64,000 nt of DNA from Actinoplanes lobatus (GCF_014205215.1 NZ_JACHNC010000001.1:8490501-8554500); one strand, 5' to 3'. Counted from the first letter of the stretch, positions 43,306 through 53,169 are shown. Numbers and translations: made by a program. Notes: generated by a model from the sequence alone, not told the origin.

Positions 43306-45216
43306 ATGATCCACCCGGCCTGGTTGCCGTCCGAGGCGTTCCGCGCGATCGGCTCCCGGCGGGTCCTGGTCCAGGGCACCGGGCCGCTCGCCGACACGGT
43401 CCGCCACGAGATCGCCGAGGCCTGCGCCCGGTTCGGCGGCACCGTCGTACAAGATCGAAAGACCGCGGAGCTGATCCTGTCGATCGCCGGCCCGGGCGGC
43501 GAGGGTTTTCGGCTGGGACGTCGCGGCGACGCCACGGTGATCAGCGCCGACGGGCCGTCCGGCCTGCTCAACGGCCTCTTCGAGGTGGTCCGGCGCGGCG
43601 AGCGCGCCTTCGGCCCGGCCCTCACCGACGAACGGCACGTGCCCGCGCTGGCCCGCCGCATGCTCGACCACTGGGACAACGTCGACGTGCACCCGGTGAT
43701 GGGCCAGGTCGAGCGCGGCTACTCCGGCGGCTCGCTCTTCTGGCACGACGGGCGGCCGCGCGATCTCGGCCGGGTCCGTGACTACGCCCGGCTGCTCGCC
43801 GCCTCCGGCGTCAACGCCGTCGCGATCAACAACGTCAACGTCCACACCACCGAGACCCGCCTGCTCACCGATCGGCTCACCGAGGTCGCGGGTCTGGCTT
43901 CAGCCTTTCGGGTGTACGGGATTCGCGTGCACCTGTCGGTCAACTTCGCGGCCCCCGTAATCCTCGGCGACCTGCCCACCGCCGACCCCGCCGACGAGGC
44001 CGTCCGCGCCTGGTGGAAGAGCACCACGGCACGGGTCCACGAGGCGGTCCCCGACCTCGGCGGCTACCTGGTGAAAGCCGACTCGGAGGGGCAGCCCGGC
44101 CCGTTCACCTACGGCCGCAGCCACGCCGACGGGGCGAACATGCTGGCCGAGGCCCTGGAGCCGTACGGCGGCGTGGTCCACTGGCGGGCCTTCGTCTACA
44201 ACCACCGGCAGGACTGGCGGGACCGCTCCACCGATCGCGCGCGGGCCGCCCACGACCACTTCGCGCCGCTGGACGGCACGTTCCGGGACAACGTGATCCT
44301 CCAGGTCAAGCACGGTCCGATGGACTTCCAGACGCGCGAGCCGATCTCCCCGGTGCTGCTGGGCATGCCGTCCACCCGGCTGGCCGTGGAGTTGCAGGTC
44401 ACCGGCGAGTACACCGGCCAGCAGCGGCACGTCTGCTACCTGCCGCCGATGTGGAGCGAGGTGCTGCGGGCGGTCGCCGGCAACGTGTCCGGGCTGGCCG
44501 CCGTCTCGAACGCCGGCGACGACCCGTTCTGGACCGGCCACCCCCTGGCCCAGGCCAACCTGTACGCCGTGGGCCGCCTCGCCTGGAACCCCACCCGCGA
44601 CCCGATCGCGATCCTCGACGAGTGGATCGACCTGACCTTCCCCGGGGCTTCCGCCGAGCTGCGTGACGTCCTGCACGACCTGATGGACGAGTCATGGCAG
44701 ACCTACGAGCAGTACACCGCCCCGCTCGGTGCCGGCTTCATGGTCCGCCCCGGCCACCATTACGGCCCCGACGTGGACGGCTACGAGTACACGCCGTGGG
44801 GCACCTACCACTTCGCCGACCGCGACGGTGTCGGCGTGGACCGGACCGTCGCCACCGGGACCGGCTTCACCGCCCAGTACCCGCCCCTGTGGGCCGACCG
44901 TTACGAATCACTCGCCACCTGCCCCGACGAGTTGCTGCTCTTCTTCCACCACGTGCCGTACGGTCACGTCCTGCACAGCGGCGTCACGGTGATCCAGCAC
45001 ATCTACGACACCCACTTCGCGGGCGCCCACCGGGTCACCGCCATGCGCGAACGCTGGCAGGAGGCGGCCGGCCTGGTCGACCCCGCCCTGCACGCCCGCG
45101 TCACCGAACGCCTCGACGAGCAGCAGCGCAGCGCCGACGAGTGGCGCGACCAGATCAACACCTACTTCTACCGCAAGTCCGGTGTCCCCGACGCCCACGG
45201 CCGCCCCATCCACTGA
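43306..45216 (+). CDS. GH67 alpha-glucuronidase
   Basis: Removes 4-O-methyl-glucuronic acid from the non-reducing end of xylo-oligosaccharides; 636 residues, no signal peptide. Acid Glu261 is in KADSEGQPGP; the base pair Asp340 (HGPMDFQTREP) and Glu368 (QVTGEYTG) has the 28-residue spacing known for GH67. ATG 43306 follows GGAGG. Convergent with a LacI regulator and complements the xylan genes at 21.5-34 kb. Confidence 0.95.
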   Translation: MIHPAWLPSEAFRAIGSRRVLVQGTGPLADTVRHEIAEACARFGGTVVQDRKTAELILSIAGPGGEGFRLGRRGDATVISADGPSGLLNGLFEVVRRGERAFGPALTDERHVPALARRMLDHWDNVDVHPVMGQVERGYSGGSLFWHDGRPRDLGRVRDYARLLAASGVNAVAINNVNVHTTETRLLTDRLTEVAGLASAFRVYGIRVHLSVNFAAPVILGDLPTADPADEAVRAWWKSTTARVHEAVPDLGGYLVKADSEGQPGPFTYGRSHADGANMLAEALEPYGGVVHWRAFVYNHRQDWRDRSTDRARAAHDHFAPLDGTFRDNVILQVKHGPMDFQTREPISPVLLGMPSTRLAVELQVTGEYTGQQRHVCYLPPMWSEVLRAVAGNVSGLAAVSNAGDDPFWTGHPLAQANLYAVGRLAWNPTRDPIAILDEWIDLTFPGASAELRDVLHDLMDESWQTYEQYTAPLGAGFMVRPGHHYGPDVDGYEYTPWGTYHFADRDGVGVDRTVATGTGFTAQYPPLWADRYESLATCPDELLLFFHHVPYGHVLHSGVTVIQHIYDTHFAGAHRVTAMRERWQEAAGLVDPALHARVTERLDEQQRSADEWRDQINTYFYRKSGVPDAHGRPIH

Positions 45217-45225
45217 CCGCGTTCA

Positions 45226-46275
45226 CTACGGCCGGGTGGTCACGCGAGTGACGACCCGCCACGCGTCGCGGTAGGACGTCCGCGGGGCCTGCCCGAGCGC
45301 CGCCCGCGCGCAGTCGGCGCCCTGGTCGCGCAGGGCTTGCGCGACTGTGGTGAGACCGGCCGGCGCGGCCGCGTCGGTGTCGTCCCAGCCGGTCACCGCC
45401 ACGTCGGCGGGCACCCGCAGGCCGGCGGTCGCCGCGGCCCGCAGCGCCCCGAGGGCCAGTTCGTCGCTCATCGCGGCGATCGCGTCCGGCGGGCCGGCGC
45501 CCTGGAACAGTTCGGCCGCGAAGCTCTCCCCCTCGGTGATGTGGTTGACGGGGCACACCGCCAGACGCAGGTCCGCGGCCGGGCCGGCCCACGCCTCCCG
45601 GAAGCCCTCCCAGCGCCGGCGGGTGACGTGGTAGCGGATCTCCCCCACCCGGTCGCCGGTGAGCAACTGCCGGGTGCGGCCGCGGTCGAGCGGGAACCCG
45701 AGGACCAGCGGCCGCCGGGCCGCCGCGAACGCCACCCGGCCGATCGCGGCGGCCGCCGCCCGGTCGTCGACCCCGATCGCGGGCAGGCCGGGGCGTTCCG
45801 GTCCGGCGTGGATGATCGCGGGCAGGCCGGTGCCGGTGACCGCGTCCAGGATCGGGTCGTCGTCGCTGGTCGTCCAGACGACGAACCCGTCCACGGCGGC
45901 CTGCGCGACCCGCTGCGCGTCGGTGGCGGCGCCGGTCACCGGGACCAGGGTGAGGCCCACCCCTTCGGCGGCGCAGACGTCGGACACGCCGGCCAGGAAG
46001 CGGGCCGCCTGCGGATCGTCGAACGCGTAGCTCAACCGCTCGCCGAGCACCACACCGAGCGAGCCGACCCGCCCGCGGCGCAGCGACCGGGCGGCCGGGT
46101 GCGGGCCGGGATAGCCGAGCTGCCGGGCGGCGGCGCGCACCTTCTCGGCGGTCTCGGAGGAGACCCGTTCCGGCTGGGAGTACGTGTACGACACCGACAT
46201 GGGCGACACCCCGGCGGCCCGGGCGACCTCGCCCATGGTCGGTCGTCGTCTGGAGTTGCCGGAGTCGCGTGCCAT
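45226..46275 (-). CDS. LacI-family regulator
   Basis: Repressor of 349 residues. ATG 46275 (MARDSGNS) chosen over the in-frame ATG 9 nt upstream. HTH MGEVARAAGVSPMSVSYTYSQPERV and effector domain typical. Divergent from an MFS transporter with an operator-like palindrome between; convergent with GH67. Likely controls the transporter and possibly GH67. Confidence 0.9.
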   Translation of the reverse strand: MARDSGNSRRRPTMGEVARAAGVSPMSVSYTYSQPERVSSETAEKVRAAARQLGYPGPHPAARSLRRGRVGSLGVVLGERLSYAFDDPQAARFLAGVSDVCAAEGVGLTLVPVTGAATDAQRVAQAAVDGFVVWTTSDDDPILDAVTGTGLPAIIHAGPERPGLPAIGVDDRAAAAAIGRVAFAAARRPLVLGFPLDRGRTRQLLTGDRVGEIRYHVTRRRWEGFREAWAGPAADLRLAVCPVNHITEGESFAAELFQGAGPPDAIAAMSDELALGALRAAATAGLRVPADVAVTGWDDTDAAAPAGLTTVAQALRDQGADCARAALGQAPRTSYRDAWRVVTRVTTRP

Positions 46276-47470
46276 GCCGCACACTCTACTTGTGTATCGT
46301 TACACAGGCTTCGTACGGGACACCCCGACCGTCCTCTCCTACGCCGTGCTCGGCTCCTTCACCTTCTGGCTGTACGCGTTCGGCCCCGCCGTCACCCTGC
46401 TCCGCGACGAGCTCGGATTCTCGTACACACTGCTCGGCCTCTACTCGGTGCTCTGGTCGCTGGGCTCCGCGGCCGCCGGCGCCGGGTTCGCCCTCGCCGC
46501 CCGCCATCTGTCCCGCGCCGCGCTGCTCTGGGGCTCGGCCGCGATCAACACGGTCGCGGCGGCGATGTTCACCCTGGGCCGGGGCGTTCCGGTCACGCTG
46601 GCCGCCGCAGTCCTGTTCGGCGTGGGCGGCGCCGCCCTGGTCGCCGTCGTCCAGGCAATCCTCTCTGACCGGCACGGCAGCCGCCGCGACCAGGCGCTGA
46701 CCGAGGCCAACATCGGCGCGGGCGCGTCCGCCGTGTTCGCGCCACTGATTCTCGGCGCGCTCGCGGCCGGCGCCCTCGGCTGGCGGGTGGCGTTCGCCCT
46801 GCCTGCCGCCTGCCTCCTGGCGCTCTACCTGCGCTATCGCGGCGCCGCATTGCCGACCGCGTCACGGCACCGGTCCGGTGCGGAGCCCGGCCGCCTACCA
46901 CCGGCGGCCTGGCTCTTCGCCATGCTGACCGCGATGAGCGCGGCCATCGAATTCTGCCTGGTCTACTTCGGCCCGCAGATGCTGCTCACCACCGGCCTGT
47001 CCGCGGCGGCCGCCAGCACCGCGCTGAGCGCCAACTACCTCGGCATCCTGATCGGGCGCACGCTGGGCGCGGCGGTCACCCGCCGTCCCGGGCGGAGCAT
47101 TCCCCTTCTGTACGCGTCACTGGCGCTGACCGGCGGCGCGTTCCTGATGTTCTGGCTCGCCGACCACCCGGTTCCGGCCATCGTGGGCCTGTTCCTGTGC
47201 GGCGCCGGCGTCGCCAACCTGTACCCGCTGGCCGTCGGCCTCACCCTGGACGCCGCGCCCGGCCAGGGCGACACCGCCAACGCGCGATCCCAGGTGGCGC
47301 TCGGCCTGGTCACGGCGGTGTCGCCCTACCTGCTCGGCACCCTCGCCGATCGGTACGGGCTGAGCGCGGCCTTCGTACTCGAACCGGTTCTGATCGTCCT
47401 GTCCGCGGCCCTGCTCTGGACCGGTCTGCGCGCCCACCACCGGGTCGTTCCGGCCGAACCCGGCCGATGA
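46274..47470 (+). CDS. MFS transporter
   Basis: Membrane protein of about 398 residues with 11-12 helices. The start is uncertain: ATG 46274 has GGAG about 10 nt upstream but overlaps the divergent LacI start; GTG 46292 is inside the putative operator. Both give an ordinary MFS N-terminus (TVLSYAVLGSFTFWLYAFG). Substrate unknown; context suggests a sugar or uronate. Confidence 0.85.
   Translation: MPHTLLVYRYTGFVRDTPTVLSYAVLGSFTFWLYAFGPAVTLLRDELGFSYTLLGLYSVLWSLGSAAAGAGFALAARHLSRAALLWGSAAINTVAAAMFTLGRGVPVTLAAAVLFGVGGAALVAVVQAILSDRHGSRRDQALTEANIGAGASAVFAPLILGALAAGALGWRVAFALPAACLLALYLRYRGAALPTASRHRSGAEPGRLPPAAWLFAMLTAMSAAIEFCLVYFGPQMLLTTGLSAAAASTALSANYLGILIGRTLGAAVTRRPGRSIPLLYASLALTGGAFLMFWLADHPVPAIVGLFLCGAGVANLYPLAVGLTLDAAPGQGDTANARSQVALGLVTAVSPYLLGTLADRYGLSAAFVLEPVLIVLSAALLWTGLRAHHRVVPAEPGR
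46291..46306. promoter_or_regulatory. LacI-type operator candidate
   Basis: TGTGTATCGTTACACA has 6-bp perfect arms around TCGT and lies 16 bp upstream of the LacI start, inside or at the start of the MFS gene. Confidence 0.6.
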
Positions 47471-47479
47471 GCCCGGCTG

Positions 47480-48217
47480 TCAGTCCAGCTGGACCCGGTC
47501 GATGAGGCCGGCCGCGGTGAACGCCTTGACCAGGGCGTCCCGACCTTCGGTGAAGTGCGCCCAACTGTTGAAGTGCACCAGGACGATCCGCCGCGCACCG
47601 AGGATCCGGGCGGCCTCGGCGGCCTGCTCGCTGTCGAGGGTGAGCAGCGCCCCGTCGAACAGCGGAGTCCGGACCGCCCCGGCGAACAGCAGCGCCGTGT
47701 CGATCGGCCCGAACCGCTCGGCGACCTGCTCGACCAGTTCCAGGGCGGCGTTGTCCCCGCTGACGTAGACCGACGGCAATCCGTCGCCGGTCAGCACGAA
47801 TCCGGTCACCTCACCGGTGATCGGCTCGCACCCGGCCGGGCCGTGCCGGGCCGGGACGCCGGTGATCGTCACCGCTCCGACCTGGACGGACTCCCACGGG
47901 GCGAGGCCGCGGGCGGTGCCGCCGAGCCGTTCCGCGCCACTGACCGTGGTGAGTGTGAGCGGGACGTCGGCGAGCATGGCGCGGCCGGAGTCGTCCAGGT
48001 TGTCGGCGTGCTGGTCGTGCGAGAGCAGCACCACGTCGATCCGGCCGAGGGAGTCCGGCCCGGCAGCGGGCGGGGTCAGCTTGGTCAGGGTGGTGCCGCT
48101 GGGCGAGGTGTAGCTGCCCGGCTCGTCGAAGGTGGGATCGGTGAGCAGGCGCAGGCCGCCGTACTCGAACAGGGCGGTCGGACCGCCGAAGGCCTGGACA
48201 GGGATGACCTCAGACAT
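47480..48217 (-). CDS. Metallo-beta-lactamase fold hydrolase (UlaG-like)
   Basis: Cytoplasmic hydrolase of 245 residues. The metal motif is a variant, LSHDQHADNLD, with later ARHGPAG and YVSGDNA and C-terminal VHFNSWAHF. This group includes UlaG-like lactonases. Divergent from the CGNR-type protein with shared repeats between, so the two are probably coregulated. Confidence 0.85.
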   Translation of the reverse strand: MSEVIPVQAFGGPTALFEYGGLRLLTDPTFDEPGSYTSPSGTTLTKLTPPAAGPDSLGRIDVVLLSHDQHADNLDDSGRAMLADVPLTLTTVSGAERLGGTARGLAPWESVQVGAVTITGVPARHGPAGCEPITGEVTGFVLTGDGLPSVYVSGDNAALELVEQVAERFGPIDTALLFAGAVRTPLFDGALLTLDSEQAAEAARILGARRIVLVHFNSWAHFTEGRDALVKAFTAAGLIDRVQLD

Positions 48218-48225
48218 GGAAACCT

Positions 48226-48301
48226 CACGGATAGAAGGGCCGTCATCCGTGAAGTTAGCCGTTTGTCACGGATAAACGCAAGCTGTACCGTGAGATCCGT
48301 G
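48226..48301. promoter_or_regulatory. Four CACGGAT half-sites
   Basis: CACGGAT at 48226-48232 and 48267-48273, and ATCCGTG at 48245-48251 and 48295-48301, make two inverted pairs across the divergent promoter region. The last overlaps the GTG start of the CGNR gene. Likely binding sites of that protein acting as regulator (inference). Confidence 0.55.
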
Positions 48302-48865
48302 ATTCCCGCAGCGCCCGGCGCCGACCGCTACCCCGGCCTCGACCTCGCCAACAGCCGGCTCTCGATGCCCGGTGGCCAGGCCGCCGACCTGCTCGCCACC
48401 CCGGAGGACGCCACCCACTGGCTGATCGAACGGGACCTGGCCCCGGCCGGCACCGTCCTGCACGAAATCTGCGCGGGCCGCCTGCGCGCCCTGCGGGAGC
48501 GGATCAGGGACCTGTTCGCGGCCCACCTCCAGGGCACCGAGCCGCCGGCCGGATCGCTGGCCGCGATCAACACGGCCCTCACCCGGGTGCCGACCGCCGC
48601 CGAACTACGGTGGGACCCGGCCACCGGCCTGCACCGGGCCACCCCACACCCGACCGACCAGGCCGTCGACCACGCCCTCGGGGTGCTGGCCGCCTCCGCC
48701 GCCGACCTGCTCACCGGCGCCGACGCGGCCCGCCTGACCGCCTGCGACTCCACCCCGTGCATCCGCTACCTGCTGCGCACCGGCCGCCGCCACTGGTGCT
48801 CGGTTCGCTGCGGCGACCGCGCCCGCGCGGCCCGCGCCTACGCCCGCCGCACCGACCGCACCTGA
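48299..48865 (+). CDS. CGNR zinc-finger (ABATE-domain) putative regulator
   Basis: Protein of 188 residues. The N-terminal stress-induced ABATE-like domain (LDLANSRLSMPGG) is followed by a C-terminal zinc finger: CDSTPCIRYLLR, then WCSVRCGDRARAARAYARR, where GD replaces the usual GN. GTG 48299 or the in-frame GTG 48290 starts it; no Shine-Dalgarno, perhaps leaderless. Divergent from the MBL hydrolase. Confidence 0.85.
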   Translation: MIPAAPGADRYPGLDLANSRLSMPGGQAADLLATPEDATHWLIERDLAPAGTVLHEICAGRLRALRERIRDLFAAHLQGTEPPAGSLAAINTALTRVPTAAELRWDPATGLHRATPHPTDQAVDHALGVLAASAADLLTGADAARLTACDSTPCIRYLLRTGRRHWCSVRCGDRARAARAYARRTDRT

Positions 48866-49002
48866 CGACCGTGGCCCGGCAAATGGCTTCCGTCGCGACG
48901 CATCAGAAATTGCCTGGCCCATTTTCCAAGCAACAGAGCTGTGGAAGGCGCGGGCCGGAGGAATTCTCCAGGAACGGCCCGGGATTCGACCGGAATCACC
49001 GA

Positions 49003-49284
49003 TCAGTCGAAGTCGAAGATGCTGTTCTTGTCGTAAAAATGGAGGACGTAGCGACAACGGACACAAATCATCAAGGTCATGCGATGACTGGTCAATCCCC
49101 AGCGGCTGTCCTGACGAGACTCCTCCTGCCGGAAATCCGTTCCGCGACACAGTGGGCAAGCGAGCTGCGGTTCCGTCACACCGACAATCGTAGCGGGAGG
49201 ATGCAATCCGGCCCTTCGAATAGTCTCATTCACCGTAGAGAGCGGACGTCGTGGGGCGATCCGGCAGGATCCGCTGCATTTCAT
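49003..49284 (-). CDS. Small zinc-ribbon protein
   Basis: Up to 93 residues; GTG 49179 would give 58 residues and covers the conserved-looking part. Two CxxC knuckles (ACPLCRG and ICVRCRY) frame a short ribbon ending LHFYDKNSIFDFD. Function unknown. 48866-49002 shows nothing. Confidence 0.55.
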   Translation of the reverse strand: MKCSGSCRIAPRRPLSTVNETIRRAGLHPPATIVGVTEPQLACPLCRGTDFRQEESRQDSRWGLTSHRMTLMICVRCRYVLHFYDKNSIFDFD

Positions 49285-49375
49285 CCCGACGATTTGTCAC
49301 CGAACTGTCCGGTGCGCGGCTCGTGGTGTTCAGCGACGACCCGGCCGTGCTCCTTCTCAGCGCCCGGGCCCGGCG

Positions 49376-50341
49376 CTATCCGTCGACCGGCCTGCCGGTC
49401 GCCACGACATATCCGGCGGTAGTCACGCCCACGGCCACGCCCCAGCCGAGGAAGACCAGCAGCGTGGCGACCGTCGCCCAGCCCGCACGGACCTGCGCCC
49501 AGCTCTGCTCCCCGTCCAGCACCTGCCCGGCGAACACCCCGAAACTCAACACGCCGTACGTCACCAGCGTGATCGCCACGGTCCCCGCGGGCAGCACCGC
49601 CAGGAGCCGCGGAACCCGCCGGCCGCCCAACCCCGGCACCCACCGCGGAAACCGCTGCCCCCACCGCTGTACCAGCCCGAGCACGAGCAGCCCGGCCAGT
49701 GGCGGCACCACGGTGATCGCCACCCCGGTCGCCGTCGACAGGTCCCCGTCGGCGCCGCGCAGCTCCTGCTCGGAGATCCCGAACGGCACCCCGAGCACCC
49801 ACAGCCCGTGCGGCACGGCCCAGCCCACGATCGGCAGCGCCACCGCCACGTAGGCCCAGTGTCGCGCCCACCCCGGCGCCTGCCGGAACTCGGTCGGCGC
49901 CGGCCCGCGCGGCGGCCCCACCGCGTCGGCCAGCCCGGCGAAGGCGATGCCACCGGCCAGCAACGCCACCCGCCCACCGATGTCCCGCCAGTCCGTGGGA
50001 TGCCCCGCGACTCCCGCCGGAACCTCGAAAAGCAGATGCAGCGGAAAAGCCAGGATCAGCAGAATCGCGGCCGCAACCCAGGTCACGGCAGGCTTCCACC
50101 GATCCGCGTACGCGATGACCACCGCAAGGGCAACGCAGAGGCCGAGCGCGCCCCACCCGGCCCCGAACGGCACCGTGACAACCTGCTCAGCACCACACCC
50201 GCCGGCCGGATGATCTCCGAGGTCGGTCCGTTCGCAGGCGGTGTACCCCCAGCGGCCACCGGCGATCCAGTACAGCCGGAGCACCACCTCACCGGCAACG
50301 AACACCAAGCAGGCGGCCGCAAAAGCTCGACGTAGCGACAT
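49376..50341 (-). CDS. Polytopic membrane protein, unknown function
   Basis: Protein of 321 residues with about eight hydrophobic helices and no recognised motif. The first external loop has Cys residues (TACERTDLGDHPAGGCG). Stand-alone, divergent from 50485. Such proteins are common in Actinoplanes-type genomes. Confidence 0.75.
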   Translation of the reverse strand: MSLRRAFAAACLVFVAGEVVLRLYWIAGGRWGYTACERTDLGDHPAGGCGAEQVVTVPFGAGWGALGLCVALAVVIAYADRWKPAVTWVAAAILLILAFPLHLLFEVPAGVAGHPTDWRDIGGRVALLAGGIAFAGLADAVGPPRGPAPTEFRQAPGWARHWAYVAVALPIVGWAVPHGLWVLGVPFGISEQELRGADGDLSTATGVAITVVPPLAGLLVLGLVQRWGQRFPRWVPGLGGRRVPRLLAVLPAGTVAITLVTYGVLSFGVFAGQVLDGEQSWAQVRAGWATVATLLVFLGWGVAVGVTTAGYVVATGRPVDG

Positions 50342-50484
50342 ACGTCGATCTTGCGAGATGCCCGCTGTGAACCAGCTGAACCGTCCTCAGCCGCTTCCCA
50401 GCCCCGATTGGCCGCAGGCATGCCGAAGGCATCGCGGCGGGATGTTCGCAGGCGTGCACCTTGTTCATGAGCCATCATCAGCGC

Positions 50485-51054
50485 ATGTCGTGGTGGCCTT
50501 TCGCTGACGAGCGCTCGTTCTGGGAGTGGGCGTGGGACCCGTTCGCCGAGTTGATGGATCAGGACGAGGATGTGCTGCTGGAGGATGTCGTCGGGTTTCC
50601 GCTCCTGATCGCGGCAGCGGACATCGGTGAGTGCCCGAAGCAGCAGCTCTGCCGTGTCGTCCTGGAGAATCTCGCCGGCCGCGTCGCTTGGCGGCGCCGA
50701 CCCGGGGAGTTGGACGCGTTGCGGGCAGCCGCGGGACTGGCCCACGGCAAGCGGCATCCGTATGTCCGCGAATGGGCGGTGTACGCGCGGCGGCTGCTGC
50801 GGTACTGCGAGGTGGCAGGGCCGGTGAATCGGGCGGGGGCGCAACAGATGGCGGCCGACATGTTCGCCGGACCGGTGACGCAGTGGGGCCGGCAGGGCAC
50901 TGACTGGCTGACTGTTGCCGTGTCCGGCGGCGGTCGGCTGTGGGACTGCGCGTCGCGCGACGAGTCGTCGCATCTGTTCATCAACCGCAGGACCGGGGCT
51001 TGGCGGGTGCGCCATCCGACGTTGATGACCGACGCCGACCGCGCCTCGCTGTGA
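50485..51054 (+). CDS. Hypothetical protein, Trp-rich N-terminus
   Basis: About 189 residues from ATG 50485 (MSWWPFADERSFWEWAWDPF); ATG 50467 is also in frame. Neither has a strong Shine-Dalgarno. The rest is mixed helical with a final strand segment (LFINRRTGAWRVRHP). No family recognised. It lies beside SMI1- and DUF1963-like genes, a neighbourhood typical of immunity-type proteins. Confidence 0.6.
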   Translation: MSWWPFADERSFWEWAWDPFAELMDQDEDVLLEDVVGFPLLIAAADIGECPKQQLCRVVLENLAGRVAWRRRPGELDALRAAAGLAHGKRHPYVREWAVYARRLLRYCEVAGPVNRAGAQQMAADMFAGPVTQWGRQGTDWLTVAVSGGGRLWDCASRDESSHLFINRRTGAWRVRHPTLMTDADRASL

Positions 51055-51135
51055 CCGTATCGGCGCGGACCGTTCCCGTGTGCGTTTCGGCTACATCGTC
51101 TGGGCTGCTCAGAGCACCCGGAACGCGCGCCGCTT

Positions 51136-51957
51136 GTGACGGTGGACCCCCGACCGGCAAGATCATTCGGTGTGAATCTTCTCGACCGGTATCTCCGTGG
51201 CGAACGTGAGCAGGTATGGGCGGAACTGCGAGCACTCGGGCCGATCGAGCGTGGCCATGCACAGTACGACGACGCCCGTGGCGTGGCCACGGAGACGATG
51301 CGGCGGGTGCGCGGAAACGTTGAGATGGTGCGGGTACGCCTGATCGACTCCGGGTACCAACTGGCCGCGCAAGGCAGGGCTCACATGCCACCGGATGCGG
51401 ATGCCGGCGCACAACTCGACGCGTTCGAGCGGCGGCACGGACCGTTGCCGTTGTCTCTTCGGGCGTTCTACGAGTTCGTGGGCACGGTGGACTTCATGCA
51501 GTCGGCGCAACAGTTGGTCCAATGGGACAAGCGAGAGAATGCACCCGAGCCGGTCTCCGAGCTCCGGTACGCCGGGGAGTACGACCCGTTGGTCGTCGGG
51601 CCTCTGGACCACGAGGACGCCGAGTGGGACCGGAAGCAGGGCAGGCATGCCTGGTACCTGGCCCCGGACGAGTGCCACAAGGCCAACTACAGCGGCGGCA
51701 TGAACTATCACGTCCTGCTGCCCGACAACGGTGCCGACTTCCGGATCTACGGGATGATCTGCAACGAGGAGGACCAGTTCGGGGACTGGTTCGTCGACTA
51801 CCTGCGGGAGACGTTCCGGGGTGGCGGCTTCCGTGGCGGGATCGCCATCGACGACGACGAGGTTGCTGGCCGGGAACTTCCAGACCTCGCGTTCACCCGC
51901 CGGCTCGCCGTCGGACTCCAAGAGATCGGCGACGAGCGAACCACGCCGGAGGAGTGA
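51136..51957 (+). CDS. SMI1/KNR4-like hypothetical protein
   Basis: Protein of 273 residues. An N-terminal helical part (ERGHAQYDDARGVATETMRR) precedes a SUKH-like core: LDAFERRHGPLPLSLRAFYEFVGTVDF, then a divergent domain. GTG 51136 start; GTG 51172 is an alternative. Possible immunity or regulatory role; no partner toxin seen. Confidence 0.6.
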   Translation: MTVDPRPARSFGVNLLDRYLRGEREQVWAELRALGPIERGHAQYDDARGVATETMRRVRGNVEMVRVRLIDSGYQLAAQGRAHMPPDADAGAQLDAFERRHGPLPLSLRAFYEFVGTVDFMQSAQQLVQWDKRENAPEPVSELRYAGEYDPLVVGPLDHEDAEWDRKQGRHAWYLAPDECHKANYSGGMNYHVLLPDNGADFRIYGMICNEEDQFGDWFVDYLRETFRGGGFRGGIAIDDDEVAGRELPDLAFTRRLAVGLQEIGDERTTPEE

Positions 51958-52108
51958 TCACGCACGGGGCCGCGACACCTCGCACAGCCGCCGATCGGGC
52001 ATCCTGGCGGGCACCATCTGTCGTGGGGACTGGCCTCAGTGTCGGGCGGGCGTCTGAACTGCCGGGAAGCGGGCATGGGGTCGCCTGGAGCCTGAGCCGG
52101 CGTTCGGG

Positions 52109-53125
52109 GTGCGTATGCTGCCCGCCGTGCCGCTGACCTCGCCTGTGCCACCGCTTGACCTTGTTCGGATGTTTCCTGGGGTCGAGGCGTTCGCGCGCAC
52201 GGCGACGCGGCTGCACCCGCGGCCGGGGACGCCCAGTGTGTCGGGCAGCCACGTCGGGGGGATGCTGCTGTGGCCGAGGGATGAGCCGTGGCCGGCCTGT
52301 CCTGGGCCGCACGTGGTGCGGACCGAGATCGAGGTGCCGCCGGAGTTCGCCGGCTTGCTGATGAGGCCGAGCCCCGAGGTGATGACGGGGCTGGCGCAAC
52401 AGGTTCCCGGGTTCGTCGGGACCATGACGACCGAAGCCGGCACCGTCGTTCTCGGCCGCGAGGTCGTGTCGGAGCCGACCGCGAGTCCGCTGGTGCCGGT
52501 GGCGCAACTCCGGGCCGCCGATGTGCCCGACCTTCGTTGTCCCTCCGGGGCTGATGTGCTCCAGGTGCTGTGGTGCCCCAACGATCACCCCGCCGACGCC
52601 CCGACGGGTCTTCCGATGCTGCTGAAATGGCGCACCGCATCGGCGGTCGTCGACCCGCTCGACGTGGCTCCCGCGCCTGTCGTCGCGAGGGACCAGGACC
52701 GTCTGCCGCGTCCGTGTGTGCTGCATCCCGAACAGGTCACCGAGTATCCCTGGTGGCAGGAGCTGCCGGACGAGCTCGGACGCCGGATCCGCGACTTCGA
52801 CGACACCCGGGGCTTCGACGAGGACAGCTACTTCTCGGTCTCGCAGGCGCCGGGATGGAAGGTCGGCGGCTGTCCGAGTTGGGAGGTCAGTGATCCGTAT
52901 CCGATGGACTGCCCGCACTGCCGCAGGCCGATGGACCTGCTGCTGACGGTGGACTCCACCGAAGACCGTGGCGGCGATGCCTGGCTGCCCGTCGAGGAGG
53001 CCCATCTGCGGACCTCGCACACCGACCACACGCCCACCGGCGTCACCGTCGGCCGCTTTGCCCGGCTGCGCATCTTCGTCTGCCTGACATGCCCGGACAC
53101 CCCCATGGGGCAGAGCCTTCAGTAG
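52109..53125 (+). CDS. DUF1963-like protein
   Basis: Protein of 338 residues with DUF1963/YwqG traits: GGMLLWPRDEPWP near the start, CPNDHP in the middle, and a metal-like CPHCRRPMDLLLTVDS near the end. GTG 52109, or ATG 52115. Function unknown; family common among polymorphic-toxin-associated and stand-alone proteins. Confidence 0.7.
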   Translation: MRMLPAVPLTSPVPPLDLVRMFPGVEAFARTATRLHPRPGTPSVSGSHVGGMLLWPRDEPWPACPGPHVVRTEIEVPPEFAGLLMRPSPEVMTGLAQQVPGFVGTMTTEAGTVVLGREVVSEPTASPLVPVAQLRAADVPDLRCPSGADVLQVLWCPNDHPADAPTGLPMLLKWRTASAVVDPLDVAPAPVVARDQDRLPRPCVLHPEQVTEYPWWQELPDELGRRIRDFDDTRGFDEDSYFSVSQAPGWKVGGCPSWEVSDPYPMDCPHCRRPMDLLLTVDSTEDRGGDAWLPVEEAHLRTSHTDHTPTGVTVGRFARLRIFVCLTCPDTPMGQSLQ

Positions 53126-53169
53126 GCCACATGAGCCGGGAAAGCCGCGCAAGATCAGGCGCCTATCCC

